Shown piece after piece: positions 1 through 8,409 of a stretch of DNA of 64,000 nucleotides (position 1 is its first letter; the number at the start of each line of letters is the position of its first letter). The stretch lies in the NCBI RefSeq assembly GCF_025264685.1, contig NZ_CP073721.1, positions 8,156,998 to 8,220,997 on the forward strand. The letters are read 5' to 3'. Below the pieces are notes generated by a model that had not been told where the DNA came from, ran no database searches, and worked only from the letters and a program-made list of their open reading frames with translations. This stretch comes from Dactylosporangium roseum (GTDB lineage Bacteria; Actinomycetota; Actinomycetes; Mycobacteriales; Micromonosporaceae). The translations under genes and the position numbers were made by a program.

Positions 1-738
1 CTTGGACAACCCTTTGAGCACGGCGGCGTCGGCCGAGGCGCTCGGCAGCGGTGCGGTCAGGGCGGGCACGTGCCAGGCACCACAGATGACGGCGACCCGC
101 TCGTGTTCCTTGAGCGCCGCCCGCAGCGCGACGCGCATGTGGGCCTCGCGGCGCTCCTCGTCGACCCGCTCGGCCTCCGGCGGCTCCGGCGCGTGGGCCC
201 GCACGACGGTCATGGCCTCGGCGATCGCGGCGAACGGCGCGGCCGCGGCACGCAGCTCGTCGACGTCGGGCGAGGCCTCATCCAGGCGGTGCTCGACGAC
301 GTCCTCCCACCAGCGCTCCGGGTCGTCGTAGCCGGCGGCCTCCGCCAGCGCGCCGATCGGGTCGACACGCACGGCGTCGTCCGCCGGTGTCGGGGCCGCC
401 GGGGTGCGGACGGCCAGGCGCACGGCGGCCGGCAGGTCGATGAAGCGGACCGGCACCTCCCGGGCCACCGCCCAGCGGATCGCCTGCCACTCCGGGGAGA
501 ACTCGGCGAACGGCCAGAACGAGGCGCGCAGCTTCGGGTCGGGGTTGTCGGCGGGGTAGGCCAGCAGCGCCACCGGGGCGCGCATGTCCTCGTCACCGGC
601 GATCGGCACCAGCGGATCGGCCTCCGGCGGGCCCTCGATGAGCACGATCCCGGGCTGGAACGCGGCCAGCGCCCGCCGCACGGCCCGGGCCGAGCCGGGG
701 CCGTGGTGACGCACGCCGAGCAGCAGTGGCTCACTCAC
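1..738 (-). CDS. DUF5682 family protein, partial (C-terminus beyond window edge)
   Basis: The first 246 codons of a gene that runs off the left edge of the window. The GTG start at 738-736 lies inside the end of the MoxR gene (stop 733-731), an 8-nt overlap that implies translational coupling. The N-terminus reads EPLLLGVRHHGPGSARA, followed by a motif LIEGPPEAD near residue 35. This layout of a His pair in a strand-loop followed by an acidic EGP motif is typical of the DUF5682 family found beside MoxR ATPases. It resembles the TraB/TIKI/EreA-type fold, but a metal-dependent hydrolase role is only inference. No signal peptide is visible. In related operons a VWA-domain gene usually follows and may lie just outside the window. 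Confidence 0.8.
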   Translation of the reverse strand, partial: MSEPLLLGVRHHGPGSARAVRRALAAFQPGIVLIEGPPEADPLVPIAGDEDMRAPVALLAYPADNPDPKLRASFWPFAEFSPEWQAIRWAVAREVPVRFIDLPAAVRLAVRTPAAPTPADDAVRVDPIGALAEAAGYDDPERWWEDVVEHRLDEASPDVDELRAAAAPFAAIAEAMTVVRAHAPEPPEAERVDEERREAHMRVALRAALKEHERVAVICGAWHVPALTAPLPSASADAAVLKGLSK

Positions 739-1861
739 CGCGGCGGGCCGCCCGGTAGAAGTCGCGCCAACCCTCGCGCTCACGGATCACCGTTTCGAGG
801 TATTCCTGCCAGACGACCTGGTCGGAGACCGGGTCCTTCACGACGGCGCCCAGGATGCCCGCGGCGACGTCGCCGGCGCGCAGGACCCCGTCGCCGAAGT
901 GGGCGGCGAGCGCCATGCCGTTGGTGACCACCGAGATCGCCTCGGCCGTCGACAGGGTGCCGCTCGGCGACTTGAGCTTGGTGCGGCCGTCCTCGGTGAC
1001 GCCGTTACGGAGCTCCCGGAAGACGGTGACCACACGGTGGATCTCGTCGACCGCCGGCGGCAGCTCGGGCAGTTCGAGGGCCTTGCCGAGGGCGGCGACA
1101 CGGCGGGCGACGATGTCGACCTCCTCCTCGACCCCCGCGGGCACCGGCAGCACCACGGTGTTGAACCGGCGGCGCAGGGCGGAGGACAGCTCGTTGACGC
1201 CGCGGTCGCGGTCGTTGGCGGTGGCGATGACGTTGAACCCCTTGCGGGCCTGGACCTCCTCGCCCAACTCCGGCACCGGCAGCGTCTTTTCCGACAGGAT
1301 CGTGATGAGCGTGTCCTGGACGTCGGACGGGACACGTGTCAGCTCTTCGACGCGGGCGATCCGCCCGTCGGCCATGGCCCGCAGGACCGGGCTCGGCACC
1401 AGCGCGGCGCGGGACGGGCCCTCGGCGAGCAGGCGGGCATAGTTCCACCCGTAGCGGATCGCCTCCTCGGGGGTGCCGGCGGTGCCCTGGACGAGCAGCG
1501 TCGAGTCGCCGCTGACCGCGGCGGCCAGGTGCTCCGAGACCCAGGTCTTCGCGGTGCCGGGCACGCCGAGCAGCAGCAGTGCGCGGTCGGTGGCGAGCGT
1601 GGCGACCGCGACCTCCATCAGGCGGCGCGGCCCGACGTACTTCGGCACGACCACGGTGCCGTCGGCCGCCTCGCCACCCAGCAGGTAGGTGACGACGGCG
1701 GCGGGGGAGAGCCGCCAGCCCGGCGGGCGGGGGCGGTCGTCACCGGCGGCCAGGGCGGCCAGCTCGGCGGCGAACTCGTCCTCGGCGTGCCGCCGCTGCA
1801 CCGACTCGGCGACGGGCGCGCCGTCCACGTGTGCGGCAGTGACATCGACTGTGCTGGTCAC
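731..1861 (-). CDS. MoxR-type AAA+ ATPase
   Basis: Predicted 376-aa AAA+ ATPase of the MoxR branch, which usually acts as a chaperone for VWA-domain partners. Walker A GVPGTAKT lies at about residues 99-106. The Walker B region is degenerate (ARVEEL). A sensor-1-like motif (IATAND) is followed by an arginine-rich segment (SALRRRFN) that probably holds the arginine finger. The GTG start at 1861-1859 overlaps the TGA of the upstream DUF5691 gene as GTGA. This start was preferred over longer in-frame options, whose sequence looks like out-of-frame DUF5691. It sits second from last in a four-gene overlapping operon with a SWIM protein, DUF5691 and DUF5682, so all four are probably made together. 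Confidence 0.9.
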   Translation of the reverse strand: MTSTVDVTAAHVDGAPVAESVQRRHAEDEFAAELAALAAGDDRPRPPGWRLSPAAVVTYLLGGEAADGTVVVPKYVGPRRLMEVAVATLATDRALLLLGVPGTAKTWVSEHLAAAVSGDSTLLVQGTAGTPEEAIRYGWNYARLLAEGPSRAALVPSPVLRAMADGRIARVEELTRVPSDVQDTLITILSEKTLPVPELGEEVQARKGFNVIATANDRDRGVNELSSALRRRFNTVVLPVPAGVEEEVDIVARRVAALGKALELPELPPAVDEIHRVVTVFRELRNGVTEDGRTKLKSPSGTLSTAEAISVVTNGMALAAHFGDGVLRAGDVAAGILGAVVKDPVSDQVVWQEYLETVIREREGWRDFYRAARRGE

Positions 1862-3390
1862 GCGAGCTCCTCGAGCATGTCGTGGCGGAACCGGAGAGTG
1901 TCGGCGAAGCGGCCGACGATGGAGGACATCGGGTCGTCGGAGGGCAGGCCGGTGGCGAGCGCGGTGGCCCGCCCGGCGGTGTCGGCGGGCAGTCGCAGGG
2001 CAGCCAGCTCGCACAGCCCCGCGAGGCGCCAGCCGGCCGACCGCCGGCCGCCGAGATCGTCGAGGGCGGCGAACACGGCCTCGACGAGCGCCGGTGGCCA
2101 CGGCCGGGGGCACAGCTCCAGCACGTGCTCGACACCGACCGCGGCGGCGCCGACGAGACCGCGGCGCAGCACCTCGACGGCGATCGTGGACAGCGCATCG
2201 GAGGGCAGCGCGTCATACAGCGCCTCGAGCAGCAGCCGGTCGTCGGGGTGCCCGCCGGCGGCGACCTCCTCGGTGAGCTGCCCGGTCAGCGCGGTCGCCC
2301 ACCGCGGCTCGCGCTGTGCGGCGGCGGCCCGGGCCAGCCCGCGGCGCACGACAGCGGCCCACTCGTCGGTGACGGGCAGGCGCAGGAACTCCTCGGGCTC
2401 ACCCCAGACCCGCAGCGGGGTGCGGGTGAGCAGCTCTTCCAGCCACCAGGCGCGCTCGCCGACCCCGGCGGGCGGGCGGGGCGCGATGCCGTCGCGGCGC
2501 ATGCCCTTGTCGCAGGCGGTGGGCGGGGTGATCAGAATGTGGCCGCCGCTGACGCGCACGCAGGCGGTCGACCGCTCGGTCATCCGTTGCGCATAGGCAC
2601 TGTCGGGCAGCAGGGCGAGCAACTCGACCGCCGCCACCCGGACCTCCTTGCGCCGGTCGTCGAGGCCCGTCTCCAGCAACGGCTCATCGTCGGTGGTCAG
2701 GCCGGTGGCGAGCGCGCCGAGCAACGCGGCCCGGTCCTCCGGCGTCTCGGCCTGCCACGCGGCGGCGAGCAGCTCGCGGGCCTTCCCGGGGTCGCGGCGA
2801 CGCAGCGCGGTGAGATGACCGACGCGGCGCCCGATGGCGCCGAGCTCCCACACCGCGGCGTCGTCGGCCGGCGCGTCGACGGCGACGGCCGCGGCGAGGT
2901 GACTCCAGTCGGGCCGCTGCGCGGCCAGCCACGCGACACGCGGCCCACCGGCGGCGGCGATGAGCGGTCGGAGGGCACGGTGCCGGCGGCCGATCTCCAG
3001 CAGGGCGGGCAGCAGCTCGCCGGGCACCCGCCGGCCGTGGACGGCGCCGAGCCACTCGGCCAGCAGCTCGATGCGCCCGTCGGCGTCGCGGACCGGCACG
3101 GCGTTGCTGGTGCCGTAGCCGGCCGCATCGACGGCGAGCAGGTCGGCGGCCCGCGCGGCGGCCGGCCAGGACACGAGCGGGAGGTCGGAGTCGTCGGGTG
3201 CGGGCTCGGGCAGCGCCAGACCGCTGCGCGGGGCGACGCCCGCCCGCCGGTACAGCGTCAAGGCCCCGGCGGCGTCGAGCAGTGCCTCGGCCGGGTCGTC
3301 GGCGGTGGAGACGTCGGGCGGCAGCGTGCGCCGCTGGGTGCCGACCAGCGCTGTGGCCAGCACGTCGCTCCACGCGGGCAGGCGCGTCAC
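1858..3390 (-). CDS. DUF5691 family protein
   Basis: Predicted 510-aa cytoplasmic protein with the N-terminal signature WSDVLATALVGTQRR, characteristic of DUF5691 proteins that accompany SWIM and MoxR genes. The body is alanine/leucine rich with many helical segments and repeated acidic-basic patterns (for example ELLALLPDSAYAQRM). It looks like a HEAT-like helical repeat scaffold, but that is inference. The GTG start at 3390-3388 overlaps the stop of the SWIM gene as GTGA, and its own stop overlaps the MoxR start in the same way. No catalytic motif was recognised. Its role is unknown; strict operon linkage suggests a structural or adaptor partner of the MoxR ATPase. Confidence 0.85.
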   Translation of the reverse strand: MTRLPAWSDVLATALVGTQRRTLPPDVSTADDPAEALLDAAGALTLYRRAGVAPRSGLALPEPAPDDSDLPLVSWPAAARAADLLAVDAAGYGTSNAVPVRDADGRIELLAEWLGAVHGRRVPGELLPALLEIGRRHRALRPLIAAAGGPRVAWLAAQRPDWSHLAAAVAVDAPADDAAVWELGAIGRRVGHLTALRRRDPGKARELLAAAWQAETPEDRAALLGALATGLTTDDEPLLETGLDDRRKEVRVAAVELLALLPDSAYAQRMTERSTACVRVSGGHILITPPTACDKGMRRDGIAPRPPAGVGERAWWLEELLTRTPLRVWGEPEEFLRLPVTDEWAAVVRRGLARAAAAQREPRWATALTGQLTEEVAAGGHPDDRLLLEALYDALPSDALSTIAVEVLRRGLVGAAAVGVEHVLELCPRPWPPALVEAVFAALDDLGGRRSAGWRLAGLCELAALRLPADTAGRATALATGLPSDDPMSSIVGRFADTLRFRHDMLEELA

Positions 3391-4736
3391 AGCCGCACCA
3401 GCCGGTGGTCGGACCAGACACCCATGGGCCGGACGCCGCCCGCGGACCACTCGGCGGTGACGGTGGCGGGCCGGCCCGCGGTCACCGCGACGAGGCGCCA
3501 GGGCTCACCGGCGGCCGCGTCGAGCGGCAGCCCGTTGCCGTCGGCGTCGGCGAGGAGCCATGCGGCACCGTCGCGGACCGGGGTGACCGCGTCGAGGACC
3601 ATCGGCCAGTAGTCGAGCCACGGGTCGCCGGCCAGCGCCTCGGCATGGGCGCGCAGGTTGGCCTCGATGCCCGCGGCACCCGCGACGGCGTGGATGCGCT
3701 CGGGTGGCGCGTGCCGCTTGGCGATGAGTGCCCGGGCCGGCTGGCCGCCGGGATAGAGGCACACGTCGGCGTCGATCTCGGTGCCGGGCAGCAGGTCGAT
3801 CGGCAGTGACTGCCCGGCGACGGCGAACGACAGCACGAGCAGCGGGCGGCCGGACACGACGCCACGCAGCCAGGCGCGGCGGACGGTCAACTGATCTTCG
3901 ATCTCGTCCCGGACGCCGTGCACCTGCCAGCGGTCGCGGACGGCCGGTCCGGCGAGCACGGTCTCGGTGGCGATCGGCAGCCCCACCCGCATGCGGATGC
4001 TGGCGGCGAGGTCTTCGGGCAGGTCGCCGAGGCGCCGGTAACCCCCGATCAGCAGCCGGAGCCGGGCGAGCTCGCCGAGCAGACGCTCGGGGGAACCGGT
4101 CACGGCGGAGGTGCGGCGCAGGATGCCGGCGGCGCCCGTGGCCTGGGCGTCGACCAGCCGGGCGGTCATGGTGTCCCAGTGGGCGTAGCCGTTCTTCGCG
4201 ACCGTCGCCAGGCCGGCCCGTGCCTGGTCGGTGAGCCACCGGTCGAGCTCTTCGAGACCGGCCGAGATCCGGTCGGCACGTCGCGCCTGGGCCTTCTCGC
4301 TCGGCACCGCCCGGGTGCCGGATTCACGTGGAACATCGTCGGCTCGCTCGGCGACCCGCGTCGCCAGGGCGCTCCGGGCGGCGCGGGACGCCTGCCACTC
4401 CTGGGCCCAGGCGGGCGCCACGGCGTCGGCGACGCTGCCCGACGCCCAGCGCAGCAACAGCGCCAGGGCGTGCTTGCAGGGGAACTTGCGGCTGGGGCAG
4501 GTGCATTTGAACGCCGGCTCGGTGAGATCGACGGCGGTCTGGTAGGGCGTCGTGCCGCTGCCCTGGCAGAGCCCCCAGACGGTCGGGGGCAGGTCGTCGT
4601 TCGCACTGAGGCCGGTCTCCAGCCAGGCGCGGTCGCCGGCCAGCCCGCGCGCCGCCCGCTGCGCGGACGAATCGGGAGCCAGTGCCATCACCTGGTCGGT
4701 CGTCCAGACCGTGGTGACCGTCGTTGTTTCGGCCAT
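3387..4736 (-). CDS. SWIM zinc-finger domain protein
   Basis: Predicted 449-aa protein and first gene of the SWIM-DUF5691-MoxR-DUF5682 operon. The SWIM zinc ligands CxCx(6)CxH are visible as C78, C80, C87 and H89 (TCPSRKFPCKHALALLL). SWIM domains bind zinc and mediate DNA or protein contacts. The remainder is helical with no recognised catalytic motif. The ATG at 4736-4734 (MAETTT) was chosen because the upstream in-frame extension runs into the divergent DoxX gene region and lacks a ribosome binding site. The 54-bp gap to the divergent DoxX-like gene must hold the operon promoter. A degenerate parS-like sequence lies within the gene at 4321-4334 and is probably fortuitous. Confidence 0.88.
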   Translation of the reverse strand: MAETTTVTTVWTTDQVMALAPDSSAQRAARGLAGDRAWLETGLSANDDLPPTVWGLCQGSGTTPYQTAVDLTEPAFKCTCPSRKFPCKHALALLLRWASGSVADAVAPAWAQEWQASRAARSALATRVAERADDVPRESGTRAVPSEKAQARRADRISAGLEELDRWLTDQARAGLATVAKNGYAHWDTMTARLVDAQATGAAGILRRTSAVTGSPERLLGELARLRLLIGGYRRLGDLPEDLAASIRMRVGLPIATETVLAGPAVRDRWQVHGVRDEIEDQLTVRRAWLRGVVSGRPLLVLSFAVAGQSLPIDLLPGTEIDADVCLYPGGQPARALIAKRHAPPERIHAVAGAAGIEANLRAHAEALAGDPWLDYWPMVLDAVTPVRDGAAWLLADADGNGLPLDAAAGEPWRLVAVTAGRPATVTAEWSAGGVRPMGVWSDHRLVRL

Positions 4737-4790
4737 GCTGCCAACCGTAGTGAGGGGGTACGACATTCCGGGGCTGGGTATGAACCGGTC

Positions 4791-5390
4791 ATGAGACCCG
4801 TGCGCACCGTGGCCCGCTCGATGCTCGCCGCCCTTTTTGCCATCCAGGGCTGGCAGGCGGCCCGCCACCCGGCGAAACTCGCCGATCAGGCGCGGCCGGT
4901 CACCGATCGGCTGGAGCCGACGATCCGCGCGGTACACCCGAGACTACCCACCGACGCGGAAACCCTTGTGCGCCTGAACGGCGCCGCACAGCTCGCCGGC
5001 GGGTTGCTCCTGGCCACCGGGCGCGCGACCACGCCCGCGGCGCTGCTGCTGGCCGGATCGATGGTGCCGACGACGATCGCCGGACACCCGTTCTGGAAGG
5101 CCGAGGATCCTGCGCAACGGAGCGCGCAGCGCATCCAGTTCCTGAAGAACCTCGGCATCGTCGGCGGGCTGGTGTTCGCGGCGCTGGACAACGAAGGGCG
5201 CCCGGGGCTCGCCTGGCGGACTCGGCACACCGCCGGGCACGCCGCCCATCGGACTCGGCACACCGCGGAGCACGCCGGCCACCGGGCCGGCCACATCGGG
5301 CAGGCTGCGCGGCGGGCGCTGCGGACCACCAGGCGGGATGCCCGGATCGCGCTGCGGGCCGCCCAGATCGGGCGGCGGCTGCCCGCCTGA
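4791..5390 (+). CDS. DoxX-family membrane protein with His-rich tail
   Basis: Predicted 199-aa membrane protein. Hydrophobic helices near the N-terminus (SMLAALFAIQGWQAA), the middle (GAAQLAGGLLLATGRAT) and around residue 120 (NLGIVGGLVFAAL) match the four-helix DoxX pattern, as does the GHPFW motif. DoxX proteins are linked to redox or thiosulfate metabolism, but the substrate here cannot be told. The last 60 residues are unusual: a basic tail with repeated RHTAGHA-type units containing about nine histidines, not expected in DoxX. It is divergent from the SWIM operon and convergent with moaE, with only 3 bp between the stop codons. Confidence 0.78.
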   Translation: MRPVRTVARSMLAALFAIQGWQAARHPAKLADQARPVTDRLEPTIRAVHPRLPTDAETLVRLNGAAQLAGGLLLATGRATTPAALLLAGSMVPTTIAGHPFWKAEDPAQRSAQRIQFLKNLGIVGGLVFAALDNEGRPGLAWRTRHTAGHAAHRTRHTAEHAGHRAGHIGQAARRALRTTRRDARIALRAAQIGRRLPA

Positions 5391-5393
5391 CGG

Positions 5394-5807
5394 TCAGGGG
5401 CAGTTGACCCATTCCTCCGAGCCGTCGGTGAAGACCTGACGCTTCCAGACCGGCAGCCTGGCCTTGACCTCGTCGACGAGCCGTGCGCACAGTGCGAACG
5501 CCTCGGCCCGGTGCGCCGTCGACACCGCCGCCGCCAGGGCCACGTCGCCGATCTCGAGCCGCCCGACGCGGTGCGAGACCGCGAGAGCGCGCACAGCCGG
5601 GTCCGCACCGATCTCCGCGGCGATCTCCGCCAGGATCGCGCCGGCGCTCGGGTGCCCCTCGTACTCCAGCTCGAGCACCCCGCGCCCGCCGTCGTGATCA
5701 CGCACCACACCGGCGAACGACACGACCGCTCCGGCCGAGCGGTGCTCGACGGCCCGCTCGTGCTCCGTCACGTCGAGCCGTTCCGTCGTGACAACCGCCG
5801 TGATCAA
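5394..5807 (-). CDS. moaE: Molybdopterin synthase catalytic subunit MoaE
   Basis: Predicted 137-aa large subunit of molybdopterin synthase, which transfers two sulfurs from MoaD thiocarboxylate to precursor Z. Family landmarks are the GAVVSFAGVVRDHD segment, the HRVGRLEIGD segment with its conserved His-Arg, and KARLPVWKRQ near residues 115-124 containing the active-site lysine. The TTG start at 5807-5805 overlaps the moeA stop (TTGA) and has a GGAG 7 nt upstream. It is the last gene of a moaC-mogA-moeA-moaE operon. No moaD or moaA is present in the window, so the small subunit must be encoded elsewhere. Confidence 0.95.
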   Translation of the reverse strand: MITAVVTTERLDVTEHERAVEHRSAGAVVSFAGVVRDHDGGRGVLELEYEGHPSAGAILAEIAAEIGADPAVRALAVSHRVGRLEIGDVALAAAVSTAHRAEAFALCARLVDEVKARLPVWKRQVFTDGSEEWVNCP

Positions 5808-7000
5808 GGTCGCTCTCCATCCAGGATCGGTAACGGTACGACCAGTGCCTGCTCACCCGCGCGCCCCTGCGTCCCCGGCGGGATGACCGCGAAGCCGAAC
5901 GAGCTCGCCAGCCCGCGCAGCATGGACGACCCCACGTGGGCGACGGGGTGGGCCCGGCCGTCCACCATCCGGACGAGTGCCAGGTGCGTGAAGTCGCCCC
6001 GGCCGGGCACGTCGGCGCCGAGTGTCACCGTGCCGGGCGCCGGCAGCGTCCGCCCGGTGAGACCCGCGAGCAGGGGTAGGACGAGCGAGACCAGCGCCAC
6101 GAACGTCGACTGCGGGTTGCCCGGCAGCCCGGCGACGAACTGCCCGCCGGGCAGCTTCGCGACGAGCATCGGAAACCCGGGGCGGACCGCGACGGTGTTC
6201 ACCACGTACCTCGCGCCGAGCGCCGCGAGCGCCGGGTGCAGGTGGTCGACCGGCCCGTGCATGGTCCCGCCGGTGGTGCAGACGACCTGCGCGCCGGCGT
6301 CGACGGCGCTCCGCAGGGCCGCGATGTGATCGTCGAGCGTGTCGGCGACCGGCCCGCGGACGTGCACCACCTCGGTGCCGGCGCGGCGCAGCCAGGAGGG
6401 CAGTGACGGGCCGAGGGCGTCGCGGACCCGCCCGTCACCGGGCGGGCCGGCGACGAGCAACTCGTCGCCGAAGACCAGCAGTGCCGCCTTCGGAGCGGGG
6501 CGGCAGGGCAGCGTGTCGTAGCCGCAGGACGCGGCGAGCCCGATGACGCCGGGGGTGACGGGGGTGCCGGCGGGCAGCAGTTCTTCGCCACGGGCCGCCT
6601 CCTCGCCCCGGCTGCGCCAGTCGGGCGTCTTGCGGGCGGTGCCCGCCAGCACCGTGTCGCCGTCGACCTTCGATTCCTCGATCCGGATGACCGCGTCGGT
6701 GCCGGGCGGGACCATGCCGCCGGTGGCGATCTCGACGCAGGTGCCCGGGGAGTCCAGCGGGATCGCGTGGTCACCGGCGAGGACACGCCCGACGATCCGC
6801 CAGGGTGCGTCACCGCGGACCGCCCAGCCGTCCACGCTGGACGTCGGGAAGGCAGGCAGGTCGGTCAGGGTGACCAGCGGCTCGGCGAGCGTCAGGCCGT
6901 CGGACTCGACGAGGGGGACGGGCGTGATGCCCGGCGCCGCCGCCGAGCCCGCCTCGAACACCGCCTGGCGGGCATCGGCCCACGTGATCGGTAACGTCAC
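5804..7000 (-). CDS. moeA: Molybdopterin molybdenumtransferase MoeA
   Basis: Predicted 398-aa MoeA, which inserts molybdate into adenylated molybdopterin. The N-terminal motif FPTSSVDGWAVR (family FxxSxxDGYA) lies near residue 50, followed by the ATGGMVPPGTDAVIRIEE segment. The MPT-binding domain shows GDELL, TTGGTMHGPVDH and AGLPGNPQST. The MPT-binding loop reads TTGGTMHG instead of the common TSGGVSxGxxD, and is thus somewhat divergent. The GTG start at 7000 gives VTLPITW. The gene overlaps moaE by 4 nt. A 133-bp gap to mogA contains no gene. Confidence 0.93.
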   Translation of the reverse strand: MTLPITWADARQAVFEAGSAAAPGITPVPLVESDGLTLAEPLVTLTDLPAFPTSSVDGWAVRGDAPWRIVGRVLAGDHAIPLDSPGTCVEIATGGMVPPGTDAVIRIEESKVDGDTVLAGTARKTPDWRSRGEEAARGEELLPAGTPVTPGVIGLAASCGYDTLPCRPAPKAALLVFGDELLVAGPPGDGRVRDALGPSLPSWLRRAGTEVVHVRGPVADTLDDHIAALRSAVDAGAQVVCTTGGTMHGPVDHLHPALAALGARYVVNTVAVRPGFPMLVAKLPGGQFVAGLPGNPQSTFVALVSLVLPLLAGLTGRTLPAPGTVTLGADVPGRGDFTHLALVRMVDGRAHPVAHVGSSMLRGLASSFGFAVIPPGTQGRAGEQALVVPLPILDGERP

Positions 7001-7133
7001 GCGTCGAGCCTAGCGCCTGGTCAGCTCCGGGTGATCACCCAGTGGGCCGCGCCGACGCCCGCACGCGACCCACGGGTTCGGACCTGCCCTCACGGACGTC
7101 GATCTTGTTGTCGGCCAGGTTGACCCGTATCCC

Positions 7134-7601
7134 TCAGTGGTCGCCGCCCTTGAGCTGGTCGACCGCGTGGGCGAGGACCGGGCCGAGCACGGCCAGGCCG
7201 TCCTTGGCGCCACCCTTCGAGCCGGGCAGGTTGACGATGAGCGTGCGGCCGGCCACCCCGGCGAGGCCGCGGGACAGGATCGCGGTCGGCACCTTCGCCG
7301 CGCCGGCCGCCCGGATCGCCTCGGCGATGCCGGGCACCTCGTAGTCGAGCACCCGCCGGGTCATCTCCGGCGTCGCGTCGGTGGGTGTGACACCGGTGCC
7401 GCCGCTGGTGACGACGACGTCGGCGCCGTCGGCGACGGCGGACCGCAGTGCGGCCTCGACCGGCGGCCCGTCGGGCACCACGACCGGGTCACCGACCTCG
7501 CAGCCGAGTGCCCGCAGGCCCGCGACGAGCAGCGGGCCACTGGTGTCGGCGTAGACGCCGGCCGCCGCACGGTTGGAGGCGACGACGACCACCGCTCTCA
7601 C
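7134..7601 (-). CDS. mogA: Molybdopterin adenylyltransferase MogA/MoaB
   Basis: Predicted 155-aa MogA-type enzyme that adenylates molybdopterin before MoeA acts. The MoCF-domain motif VVVTSGGTGVTPTD and the following DATPEMTRRVL are diagnostic, as is the LPGSKGGAKD segment near the C-terminus. The GTG at 7601-7599 was chosen because it overlaps the moaC stop as GTGA and has GGGA a few bases upstream. A GTG at 7613 is possible and would add four residues. Sits between moaC and moeA in the cofactor operon. Confidence 0.93.
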   Translation of the reverse strand: MRAVVVVASNRAAAGVYADTSGPLLVAGLRALGCEVGDPVVVPDGPPVEAALRSAVADGADVVVTSGGTGVTPTDATPEMTRRVLDYEVPGIAEAIRAAGAAKVPTAILSRGLAGVAGRTLIVNLPGSKGGAKDGLAVLGPVLAHAVDQLKGGDH

Positions 7602-8071
7602 GAGCGTTCCCACAGTCCGGTCTTTCCGCCTTCCTTACGCAGGACCCGCACTGCCTCCAGGGAGGCGGCGGGATCCACGGCCTTGATCATGTCGATCAGG
7701 GCGAGCCCGGCGGCGGCGACCGCGGTCAGCGCCTCCATCTCCACCCCGGTCCGGTCGGCGGTCCGGGTGACGACCTCGATGTCGATGGCGTCATCACGGA
7801 GCGTCAACTCGACCGTGACGCCGTGCAGAGCAATCGGATGACACAGCGGGATCAGGTCGGGGGTGCGCTTGGCTCCCATGATCCCGGCGATGCGGGCCAC
7901 GGCGAGCGCGTCACCCTTGGGCAGGGCACCGTCACGCAACAGCGCGACGACTTCGGCGGCGGTCCGGACGGATCCTGCGGCGACGGCCCGTCGGGTGGTC
8001 ACGTCCTTGGCGGTGACGTCGACCATCCGGGCCGCGCCCGAAGCGTCCACATGGGTCAGCTCTTGGGCCAC
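7598..8071 (-). CDS. moaC: Cyclic pyranopterin monophosphate synthase MoaC
   Basis: Predicted 157-aa MoaC, which converts the MoaA product to cyclic pyranopterin monophosphate in molybdenum cofactor synthesis. Diagnostic stretches are MVDVTAKDVTTRRAVA, the GIMGAKRTPDLIPLCHP active-site region with its conserved Lys and His, GVEMEALTAVAAAGLAL and the catalytic KAVD. The gene starts with GTG at 8071 and is first in the cofactor operon. The operon promoter must lie in 8072-8230, where no clear -35/-10 pair is visible on the minus strand. Confidence 0.96.
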   Translation of the reverse strand: MAQELTHVDASGAARMVDVTAKDVTTRRAVAAGSVRTAAEVVALLRDGALPKGDALAVARIAGIMGAKRTPDLIPLCHPIALHGVTVELTLRDDAIDIEVVTRTADRTGVEMEALTAVAAAGLALIDMIKAVDPAASLEAVRVLRKEGGKTGLWERS

Positions 8072-8409
8072 GAAGTGAGCTTATCCACTGCATCGGGAGC
8101 CCGACGGATCCCCTATTGATCATGCACGCTAAGGGAAAGCGCGCGCCGGCACACTTCAACGCAGCGTGACATCCTGAGTACCAAATCGTGACAATCACTG
8201 CCCTTCTTCGCAAACTATGAGGGTTGCGACAAATAGGCTTGAGCAAGTTGCGTTCTGCACCCTAGGCTTCGTTCAACGCACCAAACGTTGATGAATTTCA
8301 ATGTCTTGTTGCGCACGGGGGTCGATTCCGCGAAGCGACCTTTGGGGGCAGAGATGAAGAACTGGGACTGGGCCTGAGCCCGCAGCCCGCACGGCGGGTT
8401 GACAACCGG
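8072..8409. other. Gene-free divergent promoter region (moaC / GGDEF-EAL)
   Basis: 338 bp with lower GC content than the neighbouring genes. No reading frame looks coding. It must contain the promoters for the moaC operon on the minus strand and for the GGDEF-EAL gene on the plus strand. A plausible sigma-70-type promoter for the latter is listed separately at 8239-8268. Confidence 0.6.
8239..8268 (+). promoter_or_regulatory. Candidate promoter of the GGDEF-EAL gene
   Basis: TTGAGC at 8239-8244 and TAGGCT at 8263-8268 are separated by 18 bp, a fair match to vegetative actinobacterial promoters (TTGAcR and TANNNT). The start codon would be about 135 bp downstream. Assigned by eye only. Confidence 0.3.

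Noticed and set aside
4321..4334. parS-like GATTCACGTGGAAC inside the SWIM gene
   Set aside because: Two mismatches to the palindrome and far from the parAB cluster; likely chance.
8399..8404. TTGACA just upstream of the GGDEF-EAL start
   Set aside because: No -10 hexamer at 16-18 bp, and the position would put transcription start inside the gene.
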